This document shows, in pieces, positions 34,301-45,665 of a stretch of DNA of 64,000 nucleotides. The number at the start of each line of letters is the position of its first letter. Position 1 is the stretch's first letter. The notes under the pieces are model-generated. The model was not told where the DNA came from. It searched no databases and saw only the letters and a program-made list of their open reading frames with translations. Source of the stretch: Adiantum capillus-veneris (taxonomy: Eukaryota; Streptophyta; Polypodiopsida; Polypodiales; Pteridaceae); NCBI GenBank assembly GCA_014529385.2, contig CM043963.1, positions 105,863,912 through 105,927,911 on the forward strand. The letters are read 5' to 3'. Both the position numbers and the translations under genes were made by a program.

Positions 34301-35314
34301 TCACTGTCTATATACAAAGAAGGCTAAGGATGGTAGTTGGCTGATCCTTATTTTGTATGTGGATGACATGTTGATTGCTGGCAAGCACTTGGAAGAAATT
34401 TCAGTTTTGAAGTCAAAGATGACAAAATCGTTTGACATGAAAGACAGGGTGAGGCAAGTCATATACTTGGTATGCGCATTGAGAGAGACAGATCAAAGAA
34501 GTTGATTTGGTTATCTCAAACAGAGTATATTGACAAGGTTTTGCAACATTTCAATATGGAGAAGGAAAAGGCACTAAGTGTTCCATTGCCACCATATGTG
34601 AAACTTAGCAAACAAGATTGTCCTGTGTCTGAGGAAGAACAGGCTGAAATGGATAAGATTCCATATGCGTCTGCAGTGGGTAGTTTGATGTATGCAATGA
34701 TTGCTACTCGCCCAGAGATTGCATTTGCAGTGGGAGTAGTAAGTCGATACATGTCAAACCCAGGCAAGAAACATTGGGAGGAAGTGAAAGGAATATTGAG
34801 ATACCTGAAAGCTACAAAGAGTATGTGTATATGCTATGGGAGTCAGGAGCTAAGTGTAAAGGGTTTTACAGACTCAGATTATGCAGGTGACTTAGACAAC
34901 CGAAGGTCTACGTCAGGGTATGTCTTTACATTGGCTGGTGGAGCAGTATCATGGCGTTCTAGATTACAAGATTGTGTTACTCAGTCTACTACAGAGGCTG
35001 AATATGTTGCAGCATCAGAGGCATGCAAAGAATCAATTTGGCTTAATCGACTAGTAACAGATTTGGGAATCAAAGAAGAGATGCCTGTGTTATATTGTGA
35101 TAGTCAAAGTGCTATACAATTGGCTCGCAATCCAGTTTATCACTCAAAGACAAAGCATGTGGATGTGAAGTATCATTGCATCAGGGAAATGCTCGAGGAT
35201 AAGCAACTTCAGCTTGTCAAAGTTCACACCACAAAAAATCCTGCTGATCTACTTACAAAAGGACTTCCCTCAGAGATCTTTGCGCATTTTCATACGCAGT
35301 TAGGTGTAGGGTAG
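31336..35314 (+). pseudogene. Copia gag-pol, first unit (broken)
   Basis: ATG at 31336. The Gag-like UBN2-type region (FPLWKKQIWDVLV, LSDLYEKHSV) is followed by a frameshift near 31690, then a zinc knuckle CYHCGKKGHMKRDC (about 32038), protease motif WIIDSRES where copia elements have DSG, and the integrase HHCC zone (WHSRLGHMS; EHC with the first Cys changed to Tyr). A TAG lies at 32799-32801. The integrase core follows (VHSDLCGP, RTDNGGEY, PQNGVAERMN), then RT with YVDDML, a second frameshift near 34450, and RNase H (TDSDYAGD, TEAEYVAASEACKE, YHSKTKHVDVKYH). The polypurine stretch AAGTGGGAGGT precedes LTR2. Tnt1-like within copia. Four lesions make it defective. Confidence 0.93.
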
Positions 35315-35403
35315 TACATCACTTATCTACATCTCTTGTATATTAGCTTGTATAGTAGCTTCTCTCACACTTAAAGTACCACATTGGACTTTAAGTGGGA
35401 GGT

Positions 35404-35579
35404 TGTTGGGGTATAAAGCCCAATGTGGTCGCCCAGGTAAGTGGGCGGGCCGCCAGGTATGTACACATATTCTTTTGTAAAAACCTAATAAGAACTCACT
35501 ATGCTCTACACATTACAGTAGAACGAGTTCACCATATCGTCGTGCTCTTCTTCTCGCACTCTCTCTCGCGTCGCACTTT
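35404..35579 (+). repeat. Copia LTR2, truncated at its 3' end
   Basis: TGTTGGGG start. Matches LTR1 up to about 35578, then joins gag sequence directly (equivalent to 31801). The last 15 or so LTR bases and the whole leader are missing. Confidence 0.92.
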
Positions 35580-38500
35580 CGGAAAGTTGGGACACTTTTC
35601 GCACAGCTTTGAGTAGTTCTGCACCTCCAGATGGTTTGAACATAGCAGGTGTAGAAGAAAGTCTGCTTACTGAAGAAACCAATAGAAAGACAATGGACAA
35701 AGGCAAAGGAACAGCCTTAGTTGTCAGGGGAAGGACCAAAAAAAAGTACAAAGGTGGAAAGAGGAATCATTCTCGTAGCAAGTCCCGCAGTGCTAAAGGC
35801 AAGAGTGACATAGAATGCTACCATTGTGGCAAGAAGGGTCACATGAAAAGAGACTGCAGAGAATGGAAAGCAGAAAAAGGCAAGGAGAAAGCTGAAGACC
35901 ATGGTGAGAAGAAAAAGTCCTCAGTGAAGATTCAAGAAATAAATGTGACAAACACTGTTGCAGAAGATGACAGTCTAGTGTCAGGAGACATCTACTTCTT
36001 GAAGAATACAATGGACTCAACTCTTCTTACAGCCTCTGATGGAAATGCACCGAGTGACTGGATTATAGACTCAAGGGAATCACTTCATGTGTCTCCAAAC
36101 AAGGAGTGGTTTACCTCTTATGTGACCACTAAAGATCATGTTCAGCTAGGCAATGGGCAGACATGTGAGATCTTAGGTGTTGGAGATGTTCAATTGAAGT
36201 TTCAGAATGGCTCTTCTTTCACGCTGAAGAATGTGAGACATGTTCCCGCAATTACAAAGAGCTTGATCAGCACAGGTTTACTTGATGATGCTGGCTACGT
36301 CACCACTTTTGGACAGAACATGTGGAAGATATCCAAGGGGTCTATGAGAGTAGCAGATGGAGTAAAGTCTGGAGGACTTTACATGATTTATGTATTAAAT
36401 GTGTCTAAAAATGTAATCAATGTAACCAAGCAGCCGAACGGTTCTTTGTGGCATAGCCGGTTAGGACATATGTCCAAGAAGGGAATGGAAATCTTGTCTC
36501 GTTCTGGTTATTTGCCTGGCTTTTCATTTAATGATTTTGAATTCTGTGAACATTGTCTGTATGGTAAGAAAACACAGCAGCCACATAAGCATAGAAGCAG
36601 TAGAAGAGATACACAGTTGGCACTTGTTCATAGTGATTTGTGTGGACCTATGCCTAACCTATCTCTAGGGGGAGCTTCTTACTTTATGACATTTATAGAT
36701 GATTACTCGAGGAAAGTGTGGGTTTACTTTCTTAAGTACAAGGATGAAGCGTTTAGTGTTTTCAAAACGTTTGTGACACTTGTGGAGAATCAGAGTGGCA
36801 AGAAGCTCAAATGCTTACGCACTGACAATGGTGGAGAGTATGTTTCAAAGGCCTTTCAGGACTTTTGTGAGTCAAAAGGTATAAAACGTGAACTTATTGC
36901 TCCTTACAATCCTCCTCAAAATGGTGTTGCTGAGAGGATGAATAGGACCATACAAGAGAAGGTCAGAAGTATGTTGTCTAATGCACAACTGCCAAATGGG
37001 TTTTGGGCTGAAGCTGTATCAACAGCTGTTCATCTTGTAAATAGATCTCCTAGCAAGGATTTTCAGAAGGATTCGGTGCCAGAGATGGTATGGTCAAGCA
37101 AAATGCCCTCATACAAGCATCTCAGAGTCTTTGGCTGTGAGGCATATACTCACGTTCCAAAGGAATTTAGGAACAAACTTGAGCCAAAGAGTAGAAAGTG
37201 CATCTTTCTAGGCTATGGTAATTCTTGTGAGATGGGGTACAGACTTTGCGTTCCCGAATCCAGAAAGGTTGTCCGCAGCAATGATGTTCACTTTAATGAA
37301 TCCAAATATCATTCTAAACCAGAGAGGGTTGAGGAGATTAGAAGAGTTGTCTTCCAAGAAGATGGACCTGCACGTGCAAGACAAAATGTCAGGGCTCAAG
37401 AGGAGCAAGGACAAGATAGAGTGGAACCACAGGTTGTGGCTGAGCCTGAGCCACCTATTGTGCGTAGATCTGGACGTGTCATGCGACCTCCTGATAGGTT
37501 TGTTCCATCTATGAACTATGTCATGTTGACTGATTGCAATGAGCCTCATGTTACAAGGAAGCAGTGCAAATGAAAGACTCCGGGAATTGGCAATTGGCCA
37601 TGTAGTCAGAGATGAGAGCTCTGCATAAAAACAAGACATGGAAGCTAGTTAAATTACCACAGGGCAAAAAGGCTCTACCTTGTAAATGGGTTTACAGGTA
37701 TAAGATCACCGCTCATGATAGTCAGCCAAAGTACAAAGCAAGGCTTGTTGCCAAGGGCTTTAAGCAAGAACAAGGCATTGACTTTGATGAAGTCTTCTCT
37801 CCGGTGGTCAAGATGACTACATTGAGATGCTTTCTTGCATTGGTTGCCATATTAGATTCGGTGCTGCACCAAATGGATGTCAAGACAGCGTTCTTGCATG
37901 GTGATTTAGATGTGGAAATTTACATGCAGCAGCCAGAAGGGTTTGTTGAGAAAGGCAAGGAAGATTGGGTATGCCAGTTGTTAAAGAGTCTTTATGGCTT
38001 AAAACAATCACCGAGGGCATGGTACCATAAATTCCACAAGTTTATGCTTTCTCAAGGCTACAAACGTAGTGAGTTCGATCACTGTCTATATACAAAGAAG
38101 GCTAAGGATGGTAGTTGGCTGATCCTTATTTTGTATGTGGATGACATGTTGATTGCTGGCAAGCAATTGGAAGAAATTTCAGCTTTGAAGTCAAAGATGG
38201 CAAAATTGTTTGACATGAAAGACATGGGTGAGGGAAGTCATATACTTGGTATGCGCATTGAGGGAGACAGATCAGAGAAGTTGATTTGGTTATCTCAAAC
38301 AGAGTATATTGACAAGGTTTTGCAACGTTTCAATATGGAGAAGGGAAAGGCATTGAGTGTTCCATTGCCACCATATGTGAAACTTAGCAAACAAGATTGT
38401 CCTGTGTCTGAGGAAGAATAGGCTGAAATGGATAAGATTCCATATGCGTCTGCAGTGGGTAGTTTGATGTATGCAATGATTGCTACTCGCCCAGACATTG

Positions 38501-39093
38501 CATTTGCAGTGGGAGTAGTAAGTCGATACATGTCAAACCTAGGCAAGAAACATTGGGAGGTAGTGAAAGGAATATTGAGATACTTGAAAGATACAAAGAG
38601 TATGCGTATATTCTATGGGAGTCAGGAGCTAAGTGTAAAGGGTTTTACAGACTCAGATTATGCAGGTGACTTAGACAACCGAAGGTCTACGTCAGGGTAT
38701 GTCTTTACATTGGCTTGTGGAGCAGTATCATGGCGTTCTAGATTACAAGATTGTGTTACTCAGTCTACTACAGAGGCTGAATACGTTGTAGCATCAGAGG
38801 CATGCAAAGAATCAATTTGGCTTAATCGACTAGTAACAGATTTGGGAATCAAAGAAGAGATGCCTGTGTTATATTGTGATAGTCAAAGTGCTATACAATT
38901 GGCTCGCAATCTAGTTTATCACTCAAAGACAAAGCATGTGGATGTGAAGTATCATTTCATCAGGGAAATGCTCGAGGATAAGCAACTTCAGCTTGTGAAA
39001 GTTCACACCACAGAAAATCCTACTGATCTACTTACAAAAGGACTTCCCTCAGAGATCTTTGCGCATTTTCGCACGCAGTTAGGTGTAGGGTAG
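35580..39093 (+). pseudogene. Copia gag-pol, second unit (5'-deleted, broken)
   Basis: Begins inside gag without a start region. It retains the zinc knuckle, the same altered protease motif WIIDSRES, an intact CEHC in the integrase zinc site, the integrase catalytic motifs, RT YVDDML and RNase H. Lesions: one-base deletion near 37543, TAG at 37603-37605 and TAG at 38419-38421. The first unit has CAG at both stop positions and lacks the deletion, whereas the region broken at 34450 in the first unit is intact here. Each unit therefore acquired its own damage after the duplication. Confidence 0.93.
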
Positions 39094-39182
39094 TACATCA
39101 CTTCTCTACATCTCTTGTATATTAGCTTGTATAGTAGCTTCTCTCACACTTAAAGTACCACATTGGACTTTAAGTGGGAGGT

Positions 39183-39374
39183 TGTTGGGGTATAAAGCCC
39201 AATGTGGTCGCCCAGGTAAGTGGGCGGGCCGCCAGGTATGTACACATATTCTTTTGTAAAAACCTAATAAGAACTCACTATGCTCTACACATTACAGTAG
39301 AGCGAGTTCACCATATCGTCGTGCTCTTCTTATCGCACTCTCTCTCGCGTCTCACTTCCGCTCGTACTCCTTCA
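39183..39374 (+). repeat. Copia LTR3
   Basis: 192 bp ending CTCCTTCA. TSD GCTTC follows at 39375. Confidence 0.95.
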
Positions 39375-39946
39375 GCTTCTACATCTACATGAAGCATGTT
39401 AAAACATGGATCAATGCTACCTGGAAATGCTACCTAGGAAAACTAGCCACATTCAAATTCAACCAACATTCGAGATAGAATGCTTCAAGCTACATGATGA
39501 CACATATATGCTGCTGCTGTTGCAGGGGATTTTTACTGAAGTTGATGACCAGCCCAGCAAAAAGTACTCCTCCTGAATTTGCTTGCTGTTGTTGTGATGT
39601 TGCTGCTTGTTGCTTTGGCGCAGAGAAACGCAAAGGAGGGAGGAAAGAGTGAATCAAAAACCTGAATGGCGCTGGCGAGATAGAGAGAGGGGGGAGGAAC
39701 AAGCGAGACAGAGTGAGAGGGACGAGACTCGAGAGAATATTTGCATTAAGTGCTTGAACATACCTTGAGGTGATCATTAACAAGTAAGCGCTTTCACTTA
39801 GTACACGTCAAATTTTAACCCTTTTTTTTCCATAAATTTTGAATTTAATCCCACTCTTTCAAACGCCTAAACCACCCATTTTCTCAACCCCAAAAACCAT
39901 ATACTATATAGTGGCAAAAGCGGTCCACCTATACATGCTTTCACCC
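39375..39946. other. Right terminal region of D-in
   Basis: Unique D-in sequence up to the terminal repeat at 39925-39946. A minus-strand frame at 39783-39490 (Ser/Pro-rich, then a glutamine run QQQQ) may be part of a gene B leader. No recognised domain. Confidence 0.4.
39925..39946 (-). repeat. D-in right terminal inverted repeat
   Basis: Exact complement of 19019-19040, flanked by ATGT. Confidence 0.92.
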
Positions 39947-40277
39947 ATGTAGAGTGTGATATGTGTAATAATAGCACAATATCCTTGTCTATGCTCTTTT
40001 GTGTGTTATGTAGAAGAATTGTGTTATAATATGAGAGCGCTATGTGTGCTATATAGCAGACGTGTGTGATGTGTGTGTAATAACATCTAAAAATCCCTAT
40101 CTATGCTATTATGTGTTATATAGAAAAATTGAGCATGTAATCAAAGCTGAGTTATCTATCTATGCTATTATCTGTGCTATGTAGCATAGCTATATGTATT
40201 TATACCAATGCATCTGTAGCTATGCTATTATGTGTGATATATAGCAAAATGTAATTCTAATGCATTTTTTTTTCAAG

Positions 40278-42408
40278 CAGACAGAGTATTTCTTGAAGTT
40301 TAAAGATAGCCACCCACATGTGACAATTGGGCAAAGGTCCTTTGAGAAGTTGAAGCCTTGGTTCGTGCGAAAGTTGAAAGATCGAAATACTTGCTGTTGT
40401 GTTTATCATATACGACTGATGAATCTGAAAGATGCGTTTAATGTTATGCGCTCATCTGCTTTTGGTTTTCACGGGAGGTCATGTACATGTAAATGCAATG
40501 CTTGCAAATCAGATGGGGTGAATGTAGAATGTCTTGCTGTTGAGCACTCGTTTTTAGGGATCACGAAGTTGTGGGAATCATGCGTATGTACAAAGGCTGA
40601 GGGGGATATGTTCCATAAACACACCTGCTTGATGGGCCAATGCAAAAACTATGGTGTGGAAAAGCTCAGCCTTTGTCCACGAGAACGTGCAGAGATGACA
40701 AAGACAGTTCCACTCTCGGGGGGTTCACCGTTTAGTATCCCCCTATATAACGTGCGTTCGTGGGGTATTAAAAAAACCCCTCTTTTAACATGTTTGAATG
40801 AATAAAATGACCCCTTATTTTAGGATTTTTTTCCAAAATTGAATATTAAAACCCCTCATTTTAATGTATCTCTGTTAATTTTCTTAAAATTTGTGCATTT
40901 TAAAATCCCTCCTTTCGAACTCATGTTATACATTAACATGATTACATAGTGCACCCCCCGAGGTTCCACTGCAAGTCTTCGAGGACATTAAAGTTCAAAC
41001 TAAGCATGGTGTAAGTAAGAGAAAGATGTTGTCACTCAAACATGTGGCTTTAAGTGAGCTGACAGGAAGGATAAAAGACGACATCAGAATCTTCATCGAG
41101 CACAATTTCACTTACAGATGGCAGGCACATCAATACAGAGAATGTTTGAAGGTGTTTCCTTCAGATACCATTATATCTGTAGTAGACTTTGCTGAAAATT
41201 ACTCGTTCAAGGAGAAAAATGAAGTACAATCCATGCATTGGCATACAGATCAATGCACCATCCTTGTTCACATAACATACATGCGTAACAACGAAGATGA
41301 CAGTATTATCAATCATATGCATTTCTACATCTCCGATGATAGGCAACATGATACACTATTTGTCCAGCATTTTTTTCTTCTTTGTGATCAGTGGCTTAAA
41401 GACCAGGGGCTGAATTTCAAGAAGCACTAGGTGTGGTTAGATGGCGCAGCCTCGCAATTCAAGGCTGCAAGGCCATTTTACTTTGTTGCTAGATATTACC
41501 AACTAACAGGTACAGAGATGACATGGAATTTTTTTGGCTCTAGCCATGACAAGGGGGAGCATGATGGCGCTGGCGTTGTGATAAAGAGAGCCCTTACACA
41601 TGAACAACTCAAGAGTAATGGAGTTGTTCTTAGGCAAGCTGCAAACGTGGTTGCATTTTTTACGAGAACAATGTCCAATGCTGCATGTAGCTCTTATGCA
41701 CAATCCACTAAAGCAAGTCCTACTATAAACAGGAAATTTTGGCTAGTAAAAGAGACAGAAGTGGACAGGTCTAATCTATGTGGTTGTGAGAGAGTACCAG
41801 GATCTCAATCCCTCCATTGCACTTCAGGCTTTTTTCGTCATGATCCTACTCAATTGAGGACCAGGCGGCTTTCTTGTTTTTGTGATGCTTGCATGGAGGG
41901 CCATTGGAGGACTTGTTCCAGCAAATCATATGCAGGCAAGTGGACACACAAGGCATTGAAACCACTCTCTGAGGTACCAGAAGAGACTAAGGTACCAAAA
42001 GATGAAGCTGCAATGTTTGAGGGATCCTAGGATATGCTGAGTGAGTATCTCATTGAAGGTGATAACTTTGCAGTCAATGCAGATGCTGGCAATGAAGAAG
42101 GTGTAGAGTTCTTTCTTTTGAGATGTACAAAGAGAAAATGGATGACAGATTGCATCTTAAGAGATAAGTGGAAAAACAAATGTGATAAAAACACTTATGT
42201 TGTCACAGGGTGTTATTATCAACAGCAAGAGGGGGACCCAAATCACTACACTCTACTTGATGATAGGGGAGTTACTAACCTATACTCTCACCTTGTTCGG
42301 GCAATCAAGTTTGACATGCCTTTGGTAGATGCTACCTCAAAGACATATTATTTATCTCCGGAACTACATGAAACCATTTACAATGCCGTGCCCTATGAAG
42401 CAGCATGA
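40278..42408 (+). pseudogene. D-out gene A, 3' exon: DDD transposase-like core, split by a MITE
   Basis: Follows a CAAG or GCAG acceptor in phase 0. Order: TEYFLKFK, KDRNTCCCVYHIRLMNLKDA, Cys-rich CTCKCNACK, the MITE at 40715-40962, then IISVVDFAENYSFKEKNEVQ (first D), ISDDRQHDTLFVQHF, TAG at 41428-41430, VWLDGAASQFKAARPFY (second D), WNFFGSSHDKGEHDGAGVVI (third D), CDACMEGHWRTC, TAG at 42028-42030 and the C-terminal domain ending YNAVPYEAA. Removing the MITE and one TSD keeps the frame (256 bp removed; coordinates stay in phase). D-in has TGG where the first TAG stands. Apart from these lesions the frame is clean over 600 codons, suggesting recent activity. Confidence 0.85.
40715..40962. mobile_element. 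248-bp MITE in the D-out transposase exon, TSD GTTCCACT
   Basis: Terminal inverted repeat CTCGGGGGGTtCAC (left) and CTCGGGGGGTgCAC (right, inverted). GTTCCACT is duplicated at 40707-40714 and 40963-40970. The interior is A/T-rich with four 'AAA(A)CCCCTC-TTTTA'-like units. The uninterrupted coding frame across the empty site confirms the borders. The 8-bp TSD points to hAT- or MULE-type mobilisation. Confidence 0.9.
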
Positions 42409-42589
42409 TGAATATTTAACATGCTTATATTATGTTCTATATAGCCTTCACCATTAAATACCTCCTTACACATGTCCATTGTGCTATGTATCACATAGCA
42501 GACAACCACACAGAGCACATAGCATAGAATCACACACATTTCAGATAATGAGGTTACTATTGTGAACATGTTGCACCTTGAAAAAAGTT

Positions 42590-43224
42590 AGCCAAGATAT
42601 TTTTCGGAAACGATTGGGAAGAAAACATTATCAAGAGCATCCCATTCACTTTGTTGATGAATCTCAGGTAAATATGTCTCATTATTAAAATGAATAACTC
42701 TCAAGTTAAACATCTCACTCTTATGAATAGCTACCCATTGGGTGTTATGCAGTTGTGTACATGCTACTATATGTGATATGTAGCCAAGTAATGTATCAAG
42801 ATAGTCCATTGTCTCTACCTAGGCTATTATGTGTGCTATATTGCACAAGTGTGTGTAATAATAGCCCAATGTCCCTGTCTATGCTATAAGTGTGCCATGT
42901 AAAAGGACTCTATTGTAGTAAGATAGCAACATGTGTGCTATATAGTAAAAGTGTGTGTATCACATAGCACAATGTTCCTATCTATGATATGATGAGTGGT
43001 ATGTGAAAGAGCTATATTACATATTGAGAGCACTATGTGTGCCATATAGCGTAAGTGTGTGTAATAAGAGTCCAATCTCCCTATCTATGCTATTATGTCA
43101 TAGTATTTCTTGCAGTATGAGTGCTATATAGAATAACTATGTGTAATAATAGCCCGATGGTCCTGTCTATGCTATTATGTGTGCCATGTAGCAGGACTCT
43201 ATCAGAGTATGACAACATCATATC
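42590..43224. repeat. Direct duplication of 13860-14465 behind gene A
   Basis: About 630 bp from the last codons of the gene A 5' exon (RLGRKHYQEH-like) through the splice donor and intron repeats is repeated here with high identity, in the same orientation. The copy is 28 kb away now but was about 3.3 kb away before the LTR element and D-in inserted. The copy has a 13-bp 'tgtgtaataat'-type insertion relative to the exon copy near 42850. Confidence 0.9.
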
Positions 43225-45429
43225 ACCAAAATAAAATTACATCATTCAATCATTAAGTTTAAAGAACTTTGAACAGGTCAGTTTTTTGTATAGTAATCGC
43301 AAGTACATTTAGTGAGCAAAATGTTGTATACGTGATTCCATAATCACAATCAACCTTCCCTACATACTTCTCGTTGACTTCTATAGTGGCTGATGACACG
43401 AGCAGACACTATGTCCGAAGGATTTTCAAACTGGTCCATCTTTGCATAAGCATTAGGGCTGGGTGAGACTGTCCACTTGACTAACCAAGGGAACAATGTG
43501 CTAACCAGGTAAATTGGGGACCCAAAAATCTCTGCTGGTTCAAATGAAGCAGGACAGACCCAAGTCTTGGGAGGGTTGAGCAGACACTTGTAGAGTGTGT
43601 CATCCACCACCAGTGTATTATCAGAGTTGAACTTAGGATAGTGCTTCCAAAATTCTTTCAAACACTTGAAAAATATGGGCTTTGCGTTATCTCTAGATGG
43701 AGGGATCCCAGGAACATCATTTAGCTTGAAGCTCTCTTCTCTACACCCCTCTTGACTGATAATATCGAGGAAAAGTTGTTTGTTTAGCCTAGGAAAGCAT
43801 GCACTCAAAGCAAGTGCTAGATTATCCTGGGTCATGCAACTCCATAGTGAAACTTGTGCTCTTTGTAGTAGTGCATGCAAAAGTATTGATGCATTGGGCC
43901 TGACCACATATTCAAATTGCATCTTTCCTGTAGCATTTGGCCCAGTGAATACCTGATACCTTGATCTTGCCCAATCAAGAGTACTGCTTCTCGCTATTCC
44001 TTTGTAGAAGGAGACCTTATACCTCCTTATGAGAAGCCCATTCACATCCAGTATGATGCATAAATTGTCCCTTCTCTTCTTGTCCTCACAAGACTCAGGA
44101 GGCAGTGCAACAATATTTACTAGCATTACCACAAGACACTTTGGCCTCTCTTGCCTCTCATATTCATGTCCATTTTTGGCCTTTTTATCAGCATTCTTTG
44201 TACCTGCTTCATTTGTATCTGTAGTAGCCGCTCGACCCATAGGGACCTCTGGACTTTTACCTTTGGTATTCCCAACAGTGGGATCTGTACAAGACTCAGT
44301 TGTATCATGTGTAACTACCTCTTTTGTGTCCACATCAGCCATGAAATGTTCTCCCATTGCATCTCCCGATTGAGCTGCTCTGTTAGTGGGAACCTTTGTG
44401 CCTTTCCGTGCCTCATTGTTTTGCTCTATACATGTCTTAGTTGTATTATGTGTATTTGCCTCTTTCATGTCCGTAGCAGCCACGACAACTTCTCCCATTG
44501 CCTCTCCCGATTGAACTGCTTTGTCACCTGCCTCAGCTATGTCGGCAGAAGCCGCGACATCACCGCTATCCACTACTGAGCCTATTCTAGGTACTCTCTT
44601 AGTGAGTTCCTCCTCACCCAAGCCTCCCATATCTTCAATAGCGGCATCTGTACCCTTTGCCTCCTCTACATCAACAATGTCATCAGCTACATCACTTGGA
44701 CATAGCACCTCGGCTTGGGCTGTGACATCACTTGCACCCACTACCTCATGTGTTCCATCTTCTCTCTCAATGAGGACCTCCTCACCCATCCCTCTGGTAT
44801 CCTCAACAGTGGCATCTATACCCATAGCCACAACTGCATCAAGAAGGGAATCTATGACAGCATGAACAATACTTTCTGTTCCACCATCATTAACATTGCC
44901 ATCAACAACAGCATCTGTGGTAGCATCAACTTCCATAGCATCCACAATGTCATTTGTGCAGGCATCAACTACCGTAGCATCAGCAATGGCATTGCAACAA
45001 TGGCATCTGTGCCAGATTCAACTGTGGCATCTGTACCCATAGCCACAACTGCATCAAGAAGGGCATCTATGATAGCATGAACAATACTTTCTATTCCACC
45101 ATCATTAACATTTCCATCAACAGCATAATCTGTGCGACCATCAACTTCCATAGAATCCACAATGTCATTTGTGCAAGCATCAACTAGCGTAGCATCCACA
45201 ATGTCATTTGTGCAGGCATCAACTAGAGTAGCATGAGCAATGCCATCTGTGCAGGCACCAACTACCATAGCATCATCAATGGCATCTGTGCCAGATTCAA
45301 CTGTGGTGGGGGTGGGTAATGTACCCTTTTCAAGTTTAGCATGTTCAACATCTGTATGCACATCATCATGCACAACCTGGACATCAACTGCATTAGGCAC
45401 ATTTGGAACAAATTCAGCAGTACTAGTAG

Positions 45430-45665
45430 ATGTGCAGGGATCAACTCTATCAAAAGACTCTTTTTTTTTCCTGTAACCCCCCTAGAAGCTGTAGCACCCC
45501 CTCTTGGATTCTTCACAGGATAAGATTGAGCCAGTGAACCTACAGATCCCTCAACTGTATCAAAAGACACTTTTTTTTTTGCCTGTAACCCCCTTGGAAG
45601 CTGTAGCACCCCTTCTTGGATTCTTCAAAGGATTAGACTGAGCCAGTGAACCTATAGACCCCTCA
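45430..45665. repeat. About 110-bp tandem duplication in gene B
   Basis: Two units (about 45455-45565 and 45566-45665), each with an A/T homopolymer and the minus-strand phrase GSxGSLAQSxPxKNPRxGATA. Confidence 0.85.

Larger units (their letters stand above)
30058..39374 (+). mobile_element. Ty1/copia tandem array: LTR-pol-LTR-pol-LTR, TSD GCTTC
   Basis: Three LTR copies (30058-30249, 35404-35579 truncated, 39183-39374) separate two gag-pol units. GCTTC is duplicated outside (30053-30057 and 39375-39379), so the array occupies one integration site. The outer LTRs differ at five positions of 192 by eye. The domain order protease-integrase-RT-RNase H defines Ty1/copia. The second unit lacks the leader and the first part of gag, because LTR2 passes straight into a position equivalent to 31801. 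Unequal recombination between LTRs plus a deletion explains this layout. Confidence 0.95.
19019..39946 (+). mobile_element. D-in: second DDD/FCP1 transposon nested in D-out, TSD ATGT
   Basis: The ends are a perfect 22-bp inverted repeat (19019-19040 and 39925-39946) beginning GGGTGAAAGCATGTATAG. ATGT is duplicated outside (19015-19018 and 39947-39950). Removing the element and one ATGT rejoins D-out's intron repeat. Gross length is 20,928 bp; minus the copia array and SINE it is about 11.46 kb. Gene A is on plus (19628-24040) and gene B on minus (28175-24550). Protein similarity to D-out is clear but far from identical, so these are old, distinct subfamilies, not a recent duplication. Confidence 0.9.

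Noticed and set aside
44029-45080. Several plus-strand frames opposite D-out gene B
   Set aside because: They mirror the acidic repeat region of gene B on minus; repeats keep several frames open.
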